From NCBI RefSeq assembly GCF_016901995.1, contig NZ_JACJLE010000024.1, forward strand, positions 1-54,116: a stretch of 54,116 nt of DNA, in the 5' to 3' direction. The position numbers and the translations under genes are program-made. The DNA is from Bacteroides caecigallinarum. GTDB taxonomy: Bacteria > Bacteroidota > Bacteroidia > Bacteroidales > Bacteroidaceae. Numbering within the stretch: position 1 is the first letter of the stretch; each line of letters starts with the position of its first letter. Under the pieces are notes generated by a model, which was given only the letters and a program-made list of their open reading frames with translations, was not told the DNA's origin and did no database searches. This document shows positions 1-9,268 of the stretch, in pieces.

Positions 1-1
1 A

Positions 2-2944
2 AGTTCGGCCGGAACTCTAGTTATTTCGTTCATCGGAATGAAAACACAGGAGGTGGATATTAAACCGGTAGTAAAAGTATCACTTCATTCTGATACAGAG
101 GTGCTGGATGAAGTTATGGTTGTAGCTTATGGTACAGCACGTAAAGAGTCTTTTACAGGTTCTGCAGAGGTTATCAAAGCTGATAAAATAGAAAAAAGAC
201 CTGTTGCCAACGTTACAAAAGCATTGGATGGTATGGTAGCAGGTGTACAAACTACATCGGGTTCTGGACAACCGGGCTCAGGGGTTTCAGTTGTTGTTCG
301 TGGTTTTGGTTCTATAAACTCATCACAGAATCCATTGTACGTTGTAGATGGTGTACCTTATGACGGTAATATTTCTGCTATCAATCCTAATGATATTGAA
401 TCTATGACTGTATTGAAAGACGCATCAGCTGGCGCTCTATACGGTTCACGTGGTGCTAATGGAGTCGTTATGATTACTACCAAAAAAGGAAACTCAGGTA
501 AAGTTAAAGTTAATTTGAAAGCTAATTGGGGCGTTTCTTCTAGATCAATTCCACGTTATGAGACTATGGATGAAGCTGGTTATTTGGAAACAGTATACCA
601 ATCATATAAAAACGATTTGATTTATAATGATGGTATGTCTCCATCAGATGCGTCTGTATTGGCCCTCCAAAATATGAAAAGTGGTGCTACTGCTATCTTG
701 GGATTAAATGAGCAGTATAATCCATTTAATTATTCTATTACAGAACTTATCGACCCAACTACTGGAAAAGTACGTAATGATGCTTATTTAAAATATTCAG
801 AAGACTGGATGGATGAAGCTATGGATAAAAGCCCTTTACGCCAAGAATATAATGTTTCATTCAATGGAGGTAACGAGAGAACTAAATATATGTTCTCTAT
901 GGGTTATCTTGATGAAGAAGGTTTATTGAAGACAACAAGCTTCAACCGTCTAAATGGTCGTATGAATATCAGTACAGATGTTACTAACTGGTTAAAAGCT
1001 GGAATGAATGCCAGTTATTCGAGAAATGAAAGTAATACTGCTGTAGAGAATTCTTCTGGTTCATCAAACGTTTGGTATACAGCGCAACTGATGGCACCTA
1101 TTTATCCTGTATTTGAAAAGGATGCAAACGGTTCTACAGTTATGGATAATTTAGGTAATCCTGTGTTTGATTACGGCTCTAATCGTCCTGCAGGTGCAAA
1201 TGCAGACTGGAATACAATTGCTACATTATATGATGATAAATACTCTACAACAAGTGACAACTTAAGTGGACGTATGTTTGTAGACTTGGGCGATTTGAAA
1301 ACTGGTCCGTTACAAGGATTGAAATTCTCTGTAAATTATGGTTTTGATATTGTAAACTCTGCAGGTATGACTTATTATAATCCTTATAATGGAAACTCTG
1401 TTTCTGTAAAAGGTACAATACAGAAGGCCGTTGCAAGAACTATGAGTTATACATTCAACCAATTATTAAGTTATGATAGAAAATTTGGAGTACATCATGT
1501 TTCTGCTATGGTTGGTCACGAGTTCTACAAATATAACTACCAGTATCTAGGTGCATCAAAAACAGGCTTCCCATTTGGTGGATTATATGAATTGGATGCT
1601 GCGACTACTATCACTAGTGCATCTTCGTATCAGCACAATTATGCTGTAGAATCAGTCCTGTCGCGTTTTGCATATGACTATGCGGACAAATATTATTTGT
1701 CTGCGAGTTTCCGTACTGACGGTTCTTCTAGATTTCACAAGGATAACCGTTGGGGAAACTTCTGGTCTGTAGGAGCAAATTGGCGTATTTCGCAAGAAGA
1801 GTTTTTAAAAGATGTTTCTTGGATTAACAATCTATCAGTTAAGGCCAGCTATGGTGTTCAGGGTAATGATAATCTAGGAACATATTATGCATGGCAGTCA
1901 TTCTATGATTTAGGATACCCAAATGGAAATATGAGTGGTGTTGCATTGTCATCACTTGAAAACAAAGACTTGAAATGGGAAAAAAATGGTAACCTGAATG
2001 TAGGCCTAGAAGGTAGATTTTTTGATCGTTTATCTGTTGGTATAGAATGGTATAGCCGTAAAACTAGTGATATGTTAATGTCATATCCTATGGCTACATC
2101 ATTAGGTTTCGATGGATATAACAAGAATATAGGTAGTATGCGCAATACAGGTTGGGATATTACATTAAATGCTGACTTAATCAGAACAAATGATTTCAAC
2201 TGGAATCTTACTTTAATGGGATCAACCGTTAAAAACAAAGTGTTACAGCTTGCTGACAAACCTGAAATCATCTCTGGTAGCTACATCATTCGTGAAGGTG
2301 AAACATTAAATTCATTCTATACAGCAAGTGCAGCCGGTGTTGATCCAGCAACTGGTAAGCAACTATACTGGGCTTGGGATACAGATGAAAATGGTGTAAA
2401 AGGTGAAAAATATATTACTGACGATCAGGCAAAAGCTACTGCATGTAAAGAAATTCAGGGCAGTCGTATTCCTAATTTATATGGATCATTCACTAACAGT
2501 TTTAAATACAAGAACTTTGATTTGAGCGTTCTGTGCACTTATTCTATTGGTGGTAAAGTCTTAGATGGTGTATATAATACATTACTTTATGGTAACTATA
2601 TTGGTCAGGCAAAAAGTAAACATCTTGAACGCGCATGGAAACAACCAGGCGATATTACCGACATTCCTAGAATTGAAATAGGTAAGAGCTACATTATTAC
2701 AGATAACAATTTGATTAATGCATCATATTTGTCTATCAAGAACATTACATTAGGATACTCTTTACCTTCCAATTTGATCAAGAAACTGAATATGGAGAAT
2801 ATCCGCATCACAGCAACCGGAGACAACCTGGTACTATTCAACCATTTGAAAGGTATGGACCCACAATACAACTTCACTGGTGGTACAAACTTTGGATATG
2901 TTCCTGTTAGAACTATTTCATTCGGTATAGATGTTACATTTTAA
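2..2944 (+). CDS. SusC-family TonB-dependent outer-membrane transporter, 5' part outside window
   Basis: Outer-membrane importer that works with the SusD lipoprotein encoded next to it. The reading frame is open from base 2, and the first visible residues (TLVISFIGMK) are the end of the N-terminal carboxypeptidase-like regulatory domain; the paralogue at 6212 has the same stretch at about residues 72-81. The ATG at 38 is therefore internal and the real start with its signal peptide lies upstream of the window. After it come a TonB-box-like segment (TEVLDEVMVVAYG), a plug domain with the family signatures PLYVVDGVPY and SIESMTVLKDASA-like text, and a barrel of about 800 residues ending in an aromatic residue (DVTF). 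The gene is more A/T-rich than the neighbouring SusC at 6212. The imported glycan cannot be predicted because no enzyme gene lies in this operon. Confidence 0.95.
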   Translation, partial: SSAGTLVISFIGMKTQEVDIKPVVKVSLHSDTEVLDEVMVVAYGTARKESFTGSAEVIKADKIEKRPVANVTKALDGMVAGVQTTSGSGQPGSGVSVVVRGFGSINSSQNPLYVVDGVPYDGNISAINPNDIESMTVLKDASAGALYGSRGANGVVMITTKKGNSGKVKVNLKANWGVSSRSIPRYETMDEAGYLETVYQSYKNDLIYNDGMSPSDASVLALQNMKSGATAILGLNEQYNPFNYSITELIDPTTGKVRNDAYLKYSEDWMDEAMDKSPLRQEYNVSFNGGNERTKYMFSMGYLDEEGLLKTTSFNRLNGRMNISTDVTNWLKAGMNASYSRNESNTAVENSSGSSNVWYTAQLMAPIYPVFEKDANGSTVMDNLGNPVFDYGSNRPAGANADWNTIATLYDDKYSTTSDNLSGRMFVDLGDLKTGPLQGLKFSVNYGFDIVNSAGMTYYNPYNGNSVSVKGTIQKAVARTMSYTFNQLLSYDRKFGVHHVSAMVGHEFYKYNYQYLGASKTGFPFGGLYELDAATTITSASSYQHNYAVESVLSRFAYDYADKYYLSASFRTDGSSRFHKDNRWGNFWSVGANWRISQEEFLKDVSWINNLSVKASYGVQGNDNLGTYYAWQSFYDLGYPNGNMSGVALSSLENKDLKWEKNGNLNVGLEGRFFDRLSVGIEWYSRKTSDMLMSYPMATSLGFDGYNKNIGSMRNTGWDITLNADLIRTNDFNWNLTLMGSTVKNKVLQLADKPEIISGSYIIREGETLNSFYTASAAGVDPATGKQLYWAWDTDENGVKGEKYITDDQAKATACKEIQGSRIPNLYGSFTNSFKYKNFDLSVLCTYSIGGKVLDGVYNTLLYGNYIGQAKSKHLERAWKQPGDITDIPRIEIGKSYIITDNNLINASYLSIKNITLGYSLPSNLIKKLNMENIRITATGDNLVLFNHLKGMDPQYNFTGGTNFGYVPVRTISFGIDVTF

Positions 2945-2966
2945 TGATTAAAACTATAGAAATAAA

Positions 2967-4514
2967 ATGAAAAAGAATTTATTATATATCTTTTCACTTG
3001 CAGGTTTATTGACATTTAACTCCTGTGCAGATGAATTGAATACAGAACCAACTGATAAAGTTTCAGGAACTCAAGTTTTCGAAGATGCCAATAGTGCAGA
3101 AGCGGCAATAAACGGTGTATATAGAATGTTATACGTTGCCGGATGGAGTGCAAACTGGGGTTCAGAGAACTGTGGACAAACAGCAATCCAGTTGCTGGCA
3201 GACTTAATGGCAGAAGATCATTTGATGTATAGCCAGGGACAAGGCTGGTTCTATGAAGATTACAGACTAAATGTACATGGAGATTTTTCGAATACTTCAG
3301 GTCGTTCATATTCTATTTGGAACTTCTACTATACTATAATCAGTAATCTGAACTATATCATTGCTTCCGAAAATACAATGGGAGGTGATCCAGCAGAAGT
3401 CAAAAGAATAGTAGGTCAAGCATACGCTATGCGTGCATATAGCTATTTCTATTTGATACAATTATATCAGCAGACATATAAAGGTAATGAGGATAAACCA
3501 GGTGTTCCTGTATATACTGAACCTACAGTTGCTGGTTCCGAAGGAAAACCTCGTGGTACTGTTCAGCAAGTATACGACAGAATTAATGAAGATTTAACTA
3601 AAGCTACTACTTTATTAAAAGATCTTGAACAGAAAGATATTTCTCACGTAGATTACTATGCAGCTCAAGGTTTTCAGGCCAGAGTTTCATTGGTACAACA
3701 TGAATATCAGAAAGCTGCCGATGCTGCAGCAGAAGCACTTAAAAAGCCAGGACTCCAATTGGCAAGTGTTGAAGATTTAGGTGGAAATAATAACGTAGAC
3801 GTTTCGGATGTTATGTGGGGTATGAAAATTATAGCAGACCAATCTAGTGGATTTGCAAGTTTCTTCTCGCACATGGACGCTGATGCCCCTGGTATGTACG
3901 GATCGAAAGCACCTCAATGCATTAGCACAGGTTTATATAAACTTATACCAACTACAGATACACGTTTAGCATGGTTCCGGGGTGCACTGAGTGAAGATGA
4001 AGAGGTTGCTGGAACATCTAAAATCAGCTATTGTCAGTTAAAATTCAAAATGGCAGATTATACAACTCGTACAGGAGATTATATACTGATGAGAGCTGAA
4101 GAAATGGTCTTAATTAAGGCAGAAGCAGAATGTCATTTGGAACAATACGCTACAGCTCGTAACACTATAAAAGAACTAGGTACATTACGTGATAATGGTT
4201 TTGAAACAAGATTAGCAGGTAGAACAGATTCTAATTCTTATAATTCTAACACTAACTCAGCATTAGTAACGCTGATGGATGAAATTTTATTCCAACGTCG
4301 TGTTGAATTGTGGGGTGAAGCAGGTAGAATATTTGATTTGCAACGTCTCGGTCTAGGTTATAACCGTAAATATGAAGGCTCTAACCATACAGAGACTGTT
4401 CAAACAAAGAATACTGAAGCTGGTTCTCCATTGTTTATTCTTCCATTACCTCAATCTGAAATTGACGGTAACGAGAACATAACCGATGCTGATCAGAATC
4501 CGATAGTACAATAA
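2967..4514 (+). CDS. SusD/RagB-family surface glycan-binding lipoprotein
   Basis: Lipoprotein lid and substrate-binding partner of the SusC encoded 22 bp upstream. It has a signal peptide with a lipobox (LLTFNSC, Cys about residue 19) followed by acidic ADEL, a pattern often seen in surface-exported Bacteroidetes lipoproteins. The 515-residue length, the YAMRAYSYFYLIQLYQ helix typical of SusD TPR regions, and the C-terminal block ILFQRRVELWGEAGRIFDLQRL followed by LFILPLPQSEID are hallmarks of the RagB/SusD family. It is in an operon with the SusC before it and the small lipoprotein after it (18 bp gap). The ligand is unknown. Confidence 0.95.
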   Translation: MKKNLLYIFSLAGLLTFNSCADELNTEPTDKVSGTQVFEDANSAEAAINGVYRMLYVAGWSANWGSENCGQTAIQLLADLMAEDHLMYSQGQGWFYEDYRLNVHGDFSNTSGRSYSIWNFYYTIISNLNYIIASENTMGGDPAEVKRIVGQAYAMRAYSYFYLIQLYQQTYKGNEDKPGVPVYTEPTVAGSEGKPRGTVQQVYDRINEDLTKATTLLKDLEQKDISHVDYYAAQGFQARVSLVQHEYQKAADAAAEALKKPGLQLASVEDLGGNNNVDVSDVMWGMKIIADQSSGFASFFSHMDADAPGMYGSKAPQCISTGLYKLIPTTDTRLAWFRGALSEDEEVAGTSKISYCQLKFKMADYTTRTGDYILMRAEEMVLIKAEAECHLEQYATARNTIKELGTLRDNGFETRLAGRTDSNSYNSNTNSALVTLMDEILFQRRVELWGEAGRIFDLQRLGLGYNRKYEGSNHTETVQTKNTEAGSPLFILPLPQSEIDGNENITDADQNPIVQ

Positions 4515-4532
4515 TTTAATGCACAAATAAAA

Positions 4533-5324
4533 ATGAAAAAAAATATATTATATTGGAGTTTAAGCCTTTTATTAGGTACAGCAACTTTCGCTTCGTGTAA
4601 TACAGATGCTGAAGGTGCAATGTACGAAAATGGAACAGGTGTAAGTTTTGCTTCAACGACAATGTCTGAAGAAGTTTCAACAGAAAACGAAGGTAAAATT
4701 CTTGTTCCTATATACAGATCAAACACAAATGCTAATTCAGAAGTACAAATTTCTATTGATGAAAGTACTGTAGCTGAAAACATATTCACACTGAGTTCGT
4801 CGACTGTAAAGTTTGATGAAGGAGAGAATGTTTCTTATATTGAATTAAACTTTGATCTAAATTCACTGGGTGCTACAACTACATACAATATCACTTTAGG
4901 AGTTCAGGATGCATCACAAGTATCCATATCAGGAGAGGGAAGTATAAAAGTTACTGTTAAAAGACAGTTGACATGGGCATCTTTTGGTACTGGGCAATTT
5001 ACTTCTGAGTTTTTTGGTCAAACTTGGCCACAGACAATAGAAAAAGCTGCTGAAGGTAATATTTATAGATTAGTAGACTGTTATGTTGAAGGATATCCTA
5101 TCGTATTTTCATTAAGCGATGATGGACAGGAACTTGTTGCGTGGGATATACAAGCTACAGGTTATACTAATGCAACTTATGGAATGGTGTATTTTGCAGC
5201 AACAGGTATGACGCGTGAAGGTAATATCTTACGTTTCCCAATGCAGGGAGTTGTAGAATATAATGGTGGTTGGGGACTGTTATATCAAGGATTTACAGAG
5301 ACATTAGAGTTGCCTGCTGAATAA
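4533..5324 (+). CDS. Putative surface lipoprotein with Calx-beta-like domain, third gene of SusC/D operon
   Basis: 263-residue protein that I cannot assign to a named function. It starts with a signal peptide and lipobox (TFASC, Cys about residue 22), so it is probably a lipoprotein. Residues about 35-145 read like an all-beta module related to Calx-beta/DUF1735-type domains (repeated EGKILVPIYRS, VKFDEGENVSYIELNF). The C-terminal half (WASFGTGQFTSEFF... ) resembles the second domain of lipoproteins often found behind susD. Its position directly after susD and before a terminator is where surface glycan-binding proteins are usually encoded, so binding of the same substrate is a reasonable inference. 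No catalytic motif is visible. Confidence 0.75.
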   Translation: MKKNILYWSLSLLLGTATFASCNTDAEGAMYENGTGVSFASTTMSEEVSTENEGKILVPIYRSNTNANSEVQISIDESTVAENIFTLSSSTVKFDEGENVSYIELNFDLNSLGATTTYNITLGVQDASQVSISGEGSIKVTVKRQLTWASFGTGQFTSEFFGQTWPQTIEKAAEGNIYRLVDCYVEGYPIVFSLSDDGQELVAWDIQATGYTNATYGMVYFAATGMTREGNILRFPMQGVVEYNGGWGLLYQGFTETLELPAE

Positions 5325-5350
5325 TCAAGTAACAATCAAAGGATTTCATA

Positions 5351-5392
5351 AAAAAATGAGGCTATTACAAAAAGATTTAGCCTCATTTTTTT
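5351..5392 (+). terminator. Rho-independent terminator of first SusC/D operon
   Basis: A 13-bp perfect stem (AAAAATGAGGCTA and its complement at 5378-5390) encloses a 13-base loop and ends in a run of T, 27 bp after the stop codon of the small lipoprotein gene. Confidence 0.9.
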
Positions 5393-6147
5393 ATGTGGTA
5401 ATTTAATGGTTAGAAGAATATATTGCAATCACTTGTTTGGGTAATATTTAGTTGTGCTAGAATTAATTATATAGAGGTAGATTTTATTATCAAGTCATGC
5501 CGTTAGATGGAAAAACAAATACTTGAATGTATTATAAATTTGTTTGCTTAACTATTGCCGGGTCTATCGTATATGTTTAAGTAATTGCGTTTTTTCTCTT
5601 TTGCCACTTTCCTATTTTATTTATTCATAATTTATTGAGATATTCTTTCGTAATAGTTAAAAGAAATGAAACGAATCTAAAAATAAGCATAATGTGATAC
5701 TGGAATCCATTGATTTTATATTATGAAATAAAATAAATCAGTTTATTGGCTGATAATGTGATTGCTAAACGTCTGCTAAACACACGAAGAACGGATATGA
5801 ATGTTTAAACTGTGTTTGGTGGACGTTTTTTATATCTTTATTATTTCTTTGTATAATATTTAAGTAAGATCTATTAATTCACTCATCTTGATATTCCAAG
5901 ATTTTTCTAATAATTCTTTTCCTCAAAGTGTTATTATCTGTATATATTCAGCATAAAAATACCCAAATCTCTGTCAATCTTTTTATGTTTATAACAATTT
6001 GAGCGCTAAATCAGCGTTTTATGTGAAAGAAATACTATTATATGCTATGAAAATGCTTTTTTAGAAGAAAAACGTCAAATGTTGTGTCTAAAAGCTAAGA
6101 TTGCGGGCTTTCCTCTTGAAAAATGAAAAAATATTCGGGAAAATACA
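5393..6147. other. A/T-rich intergenic region upstream of the second SusC/D operon
   Basis: About 890 bases lie between the genes ending at 5324 and starting at 6212. I see no convincing ORF. Besides the terminator at its start it holds a terminator-like hairpin element at 5766-5827, a perfect 6-bp inverted repeat ATCTTG/CAAGAT (5885-5890 and 5897-5902) that could be an operator, and a promoter-like box at 6148. There is no ECF-sigma/anti-sigma pair or hybrid two-component gene here, although such regulators often adjoin susC genes. Confidence 0.7.
5766..5829 (+). repeat. Hairpin element, copy A (terminator-like), upstream of susC2
   Basis: A 17-bp stem starts with AAACGTCTGCTAAACAC (5767-5783) and pairs fully, allowing G-T wobbles, with 5810-5826, followed by six T. 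Inside the loop is a smaller stem, GAACG with TGTTT. The element is recognisably related to the one at 10839-10908 behind susD2: both share ACGYCTGC, AACAC, GAACG and ATGAAYGTT in the same order. It lies about 375 bp after the terminator of the preceding operon, so it is not needed for that. It could end a short RNA or act on the leader of the next operon. Confidence 0.7.
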
Positions 6148-6155
6148 TATTTTTG
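6148..6155 (+). promoter_or_regulatory. Putative -7 box of the susC2 promoter
   Basis: TATTTTTG matches the Bacteroidetes -7 consensus TAnnTTTG and would start transcription about 50 bases before the ATG at 6212. No TTG is found at the ideal 19-21 bp upstream, which suggests a weak or activator-dependent promoter. Confidence 0.5.
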
Positions 6156-6211
6156 TGATTAACTAGAGAGAACTAAACTATTTGTAAAATTAAAATTCAA
6201 GAGAGATTTTT

Positions 6212-9200
6212 ATGAGAAGGAAATTGATGCTATTAATCTCCTGCCTCGTCGTGTGGGTAGGTGTGGTGAACGCACAAGTCTCGCAAGTGGCCGGTACGGT
6301 TACTTCAAGTGAAGACGGTTTGCCTATTGTAGGTGCATCTGTATTAGTGAAAGGTACTACTGTAGGTACTGTAACAGACATTGACGGTAACTTCAGTATT
6401 CCTAATGTTCCGGAAACTGCCAAGACGTTGGTTATTTCGTTTATCGGAATGAAATCAGAAGAAGTTGCTGTCGCTCCGACACTGAATGTTGTATTACATC
6501 CGGATACGGAGGTTCTGGATGAGGTTGTGGTGACAGGTTATGGTAACTTTAAAAAATCTTCGTTTACTGGTTCTGCTTCGAATGTTTCCACAGAAAAACT
6601 GAAGGATGTCCCTTCTGTAAGTGTTCAGGATCGTTTGGCGGGTTCTGTTTCGGGTGTCCAGATTACTTCTACTTCCGGTCAGCCGGGTGCGGTGGCATCG
6701 GTGCGTATCCGTGGTATGGGCTCTATCAATGCAAGTAACGAACCTCTGTATGTTATCGATGGTGTGCCTATGATGAATGGTAATGTGAGCGAATTCTCTT
6801 ATGCCAATTCAGGTAACAGCCTTATGGCGACACTTAACAGTAATGACATTGAGTCTATGACTGTGATAAAGGATGCGGCTGCTGCTTCTTTGTATGGTTC
6901 GCGTGCGGCTAATGGTGTAATTATCATTACGACTAAGCGTGGTTCAGCTGGAAAAACCAAGTTTAATGTGAAGGCTGACTGGGGTATGTCTGACATGGCG
7001 ATTAATTATCGTCCTATCCTGAACGGTGCGGAAAGACGTGATATCCTTTATCTGGGATTAAAGAATTATATGCTGAACGGAGGTAAATCTGAACAGGAGG
7101 CTATTGCTTATGCTGACAGTAAGATTGATTCGTATGCGGCTGAACCTTGGTCGGGATATACTGACTGGAAGGATGTATTGTTCAGAAAGGGTGCTCATCA
7201 GAATTATGAGGTGAGCGCGCAGGGAGGATCTGAAAAGACTCATTTCTATACTTCGTTCTCATATACAAAGCAGGATGGTATAACTAATGTGTCAGGATAT
7301 GAGAGATTTACAGGTAGAGCCAGTGTAAACCATAAGGCAGACCGTGTGTCGATTGATGCAAGTGCCATGTTTACGAATTCTACACAGAATGTGAATAATG
7401 AAGGTACCAGCTTTGCCAGTCCGATAATGTGTTATGCGATGACGGCTTCTCCTTCGACTTATCCTTATAATGAAGACGGGTCTTTCAGTACGTTTTTCCC
7501 GGCACTGAATGGCGCCAATCCTGTTCAGACAGAGACATATAATTATAATAGGAGTGTGGTGAACCGTTTTATGGGTTCGATTGGTGCTACATGGAATATA
7601 TGGGATAATCTGAACTTGAAGGAGATATTGAGTTATGACTTCAGTCAGAACAATGAAAGAGTATGGTGGGATCCGCGTACGAATGACGGACGTTCGTCGA
7701 ACGGTGTAATGCAGAGGGTGATGACGAACATGGCTAAGCTGAATACACAGACTCAGTTGACATATAACAAGACTGTTGCGGAAAATCATAATTTTGACGT
7801 ATTGCTGGGATTTGAGACTGAGGATTATGGTTATGAATATGTATATGCCAATGGTAATACATATCCTTCGTATATGCCTGAAATAGAGAATGCAGGAAAT
7901 ACCAGAGCTTCGAGCTCTGTGAGCAAATATAGAATGACTTCTTTCCTTGGACGATTGAACTACGATTTTGCTGACAAGTATTACTTTAGTGGTAGTTACA
8001 GACGTGACGGAAGTTCACGATTGTCGCGTGCGAGCCGTTGGGGTGATTTCTGGTCTGTGTCTGGTTCTTGGAGAATTTCCGGAGAGTCGTTTATGGAATC
8101 CTTAAATCATATATTTACTGATGTCAAGCTGCGTGCGTCGTATGGTGTGAATGGTACACAGCCTACGGATTATTATGGTTATCTGGGTGTTTTCGGATTC
8201 GGATATAATTACAAGGGTAATGGTGGTTCGGCAGAAATGAGGGTGGATAATCCTAATATGAAATGGGAAAAGAACTATGCTACCAATATTGGTCTGGATA
8301 TAACATTGTGGAACAGACTTTCGATGACTGTTGAATGGTATAACCGTGATACAAAGGATTTGCTGATGAACAAGGCTATTTCAGGTGTAACGGGTATCAT
8401 TGACGGAAGCGGTGTGGCAAACACATTGATGAATGTCGGCGAAATGAGAAATCGCGGTGTCGAATTTGAGCTCAGGTCAACAAATATCCAGAATAAGGAC
8501 TGGTCTTGGACTACTACTTTCAACATCAGTCATAATAGAAATACTCTGTTGAAGCTTGATGGAAACCAGAATGAAATGATTAACGGTGTGCTTATTCATA
8601 GAGTAGGAGAGCCATATTATTCTATCTATGCATATGAATATGCCGGTGTGGATCCTCAAACAGGTAAGGAACTCTATTATATAAATGGAGAGAATGGCAG
8701 TCGTGAAACTACTACAAACTCGGCTGAGGCAAACAAGACAATAATAGGTGCTGTGGAACCTAAGGTGCAGGGTGGTTTGACTAACTTTGTCAGCTGGAAG
8801 TTTATTGACTTTAATATTACGCTGACTTATTCTATTGGTGGAAACGCTTTTGATTATGCCACATGGTTGCAGTCTAACGGGGGTACTTATAATTATGTAG
8901 GCAATGTGCCGGCATACTATAAGATAGAGGATACATGGCAGAAACCTGGCGATGACGCAACACTTCCACAGTTTGCATTCGGAAACAAGAATATTTCTTC
9001 GTCACGCTGGCTGATGCCTACCGATCATTTGAGAGTGAAGAACCTGACTGTAGGATTTACAATGCCGTCTAGCCTGAGCGGTAAGCTTGGATTGGGGAAA
9101 GTGAGAGCATATGTAGCGGCAAACAACTTGCTTACTTGGAAGTCGAAAAAACTGTATGTCGATCCGGAAACTCCGGTTAACGGTATTTGTACTTTTGAGA

Positions 9201-9247
9201 CTCCGGCATTGAGAACTGTTACTTTCGGTATGGAAATTGGTTTTTAA
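6212..9247 (+). CDS. SusC-family TonB-dependent outer-membrane transporter
   Basis: Complete 1011-residue SusC homologue. The signal peptide (MRRKLMLLISCLVVWVGVVNA) is followed by a carboxypeptidase-like regulatory domain at about residues 25-95 (GTVTDIDGNFSIPNV), a TonB-box-like segment at 100-111 (EVLDEVVVTGYG), a plug domain containing PLYVIDGVPM and SLYGSRAANGVIIITTKRG, and a large barrel ending in GMEIGF. It pairs with the SusD encoded 21 bp downstream. Much of the middle and end is similar to the SusC at the window start, so the two are paralogues, but codon use here is richer in G/C. The substrate is unknown because no glycosidase, sulfatase or peptidase lies in the operon. Confidence 0.97.
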   Translation: MRRKLMLLISCLVVWVGVVNAQVSQVAGTVTSSEDGLPIVGASVLVKGTTVGTVTDIDGNFSIPNVPETAKTLVISFIGMKSEEVAVAPTLNVVLHPDTEVLDEVVVTGYGNFKKSSFTGSASNVSTEKLKDVPSVSVQDRLAGSVSGVQITSTSGQPGAVASVRIRGMGSINASNEPLYVIDGVPMMNGNVSEFSYANSGNSLMATLNSNDIESMTVIKDAAAASLYGSRAANGVIIITTKRGSAGKTKFNVKADWGMSDMAINYRPILNGAERRDILYLGLKNYMLNGGKSEQEAIAYADSKIDSYAAEPWSGYTDWKDVLFRKGAHQNYEVSAQGGSEKTHFYTSFSYTKQDGITNVSGYERFTGRASVNHKADRVSIDASAMFTNSTQNVNNEGTSFASPIMCYAMTASPSTYPYNEDGSFSTFFPALNGANPVQTETYNYNRSVVNRFMGSIGATWNIWDNLNLKEILSYDFSQNNERVWWDPRTNDGRSSNGVMQRVMTNMAKLNTQTQLTYNKTVAENHNFDVLLGFETEDYGYEYVYANGNTYPSYMPEIENAGNTRASSSVSKYRMTSFLGRLNYDFADKYYFSGSYRRDGSSRLSRASRWGDFWSVSGSWRISGESFMESLNHIFTDVKLRASYGVNGTQPTDYYGYLGVFGFGYNYKGNGGSAEMRVDNPNMKWEKNYATNIGLDITLWNRLSMTVEWYNRDTKDLLMNKAISGVTGIIDGSGVANTLMNVGEMRNRGVEFELRSTNIQNKDWSWTTTFNISHNRNTLLKLDGNQNEMINGVLIHRVGEPYYSIYAYEYAGVDPQTGKELYYINGENGSRETTTNSAEANKTIIGAVEPKVQGGLTNFVSWKFIDFNITLTYSIGGNAFDYATWLQSNGGTYNYVGNVPAYYKIEDTWQKPGDDATLPQFAFGNKNISSSRWLMPTDHLRVKNLTVGFTMPSSLSGKLGLGKVRAYVAANNLLTWKSKKLYVDPETPVNGICTFETPALRTVTFGMEIGF

Positions 9248-9268
9248 TTTAAAATAAGAATAAGAAAT

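Noticed and set aside
38..2944. ATG at 38 as the real start of the first SusC gene
   Set aside because: The frame is open to base 2 and the residues before the ATG continue the carboxypeptidase-like domain of SusC; the start is outside the window.
7292..7789. 165-residue minus-strand ORF inside susC2
   Set aside because: Antisense shadow of a clear SusC gene; no start context, promoter or domain.
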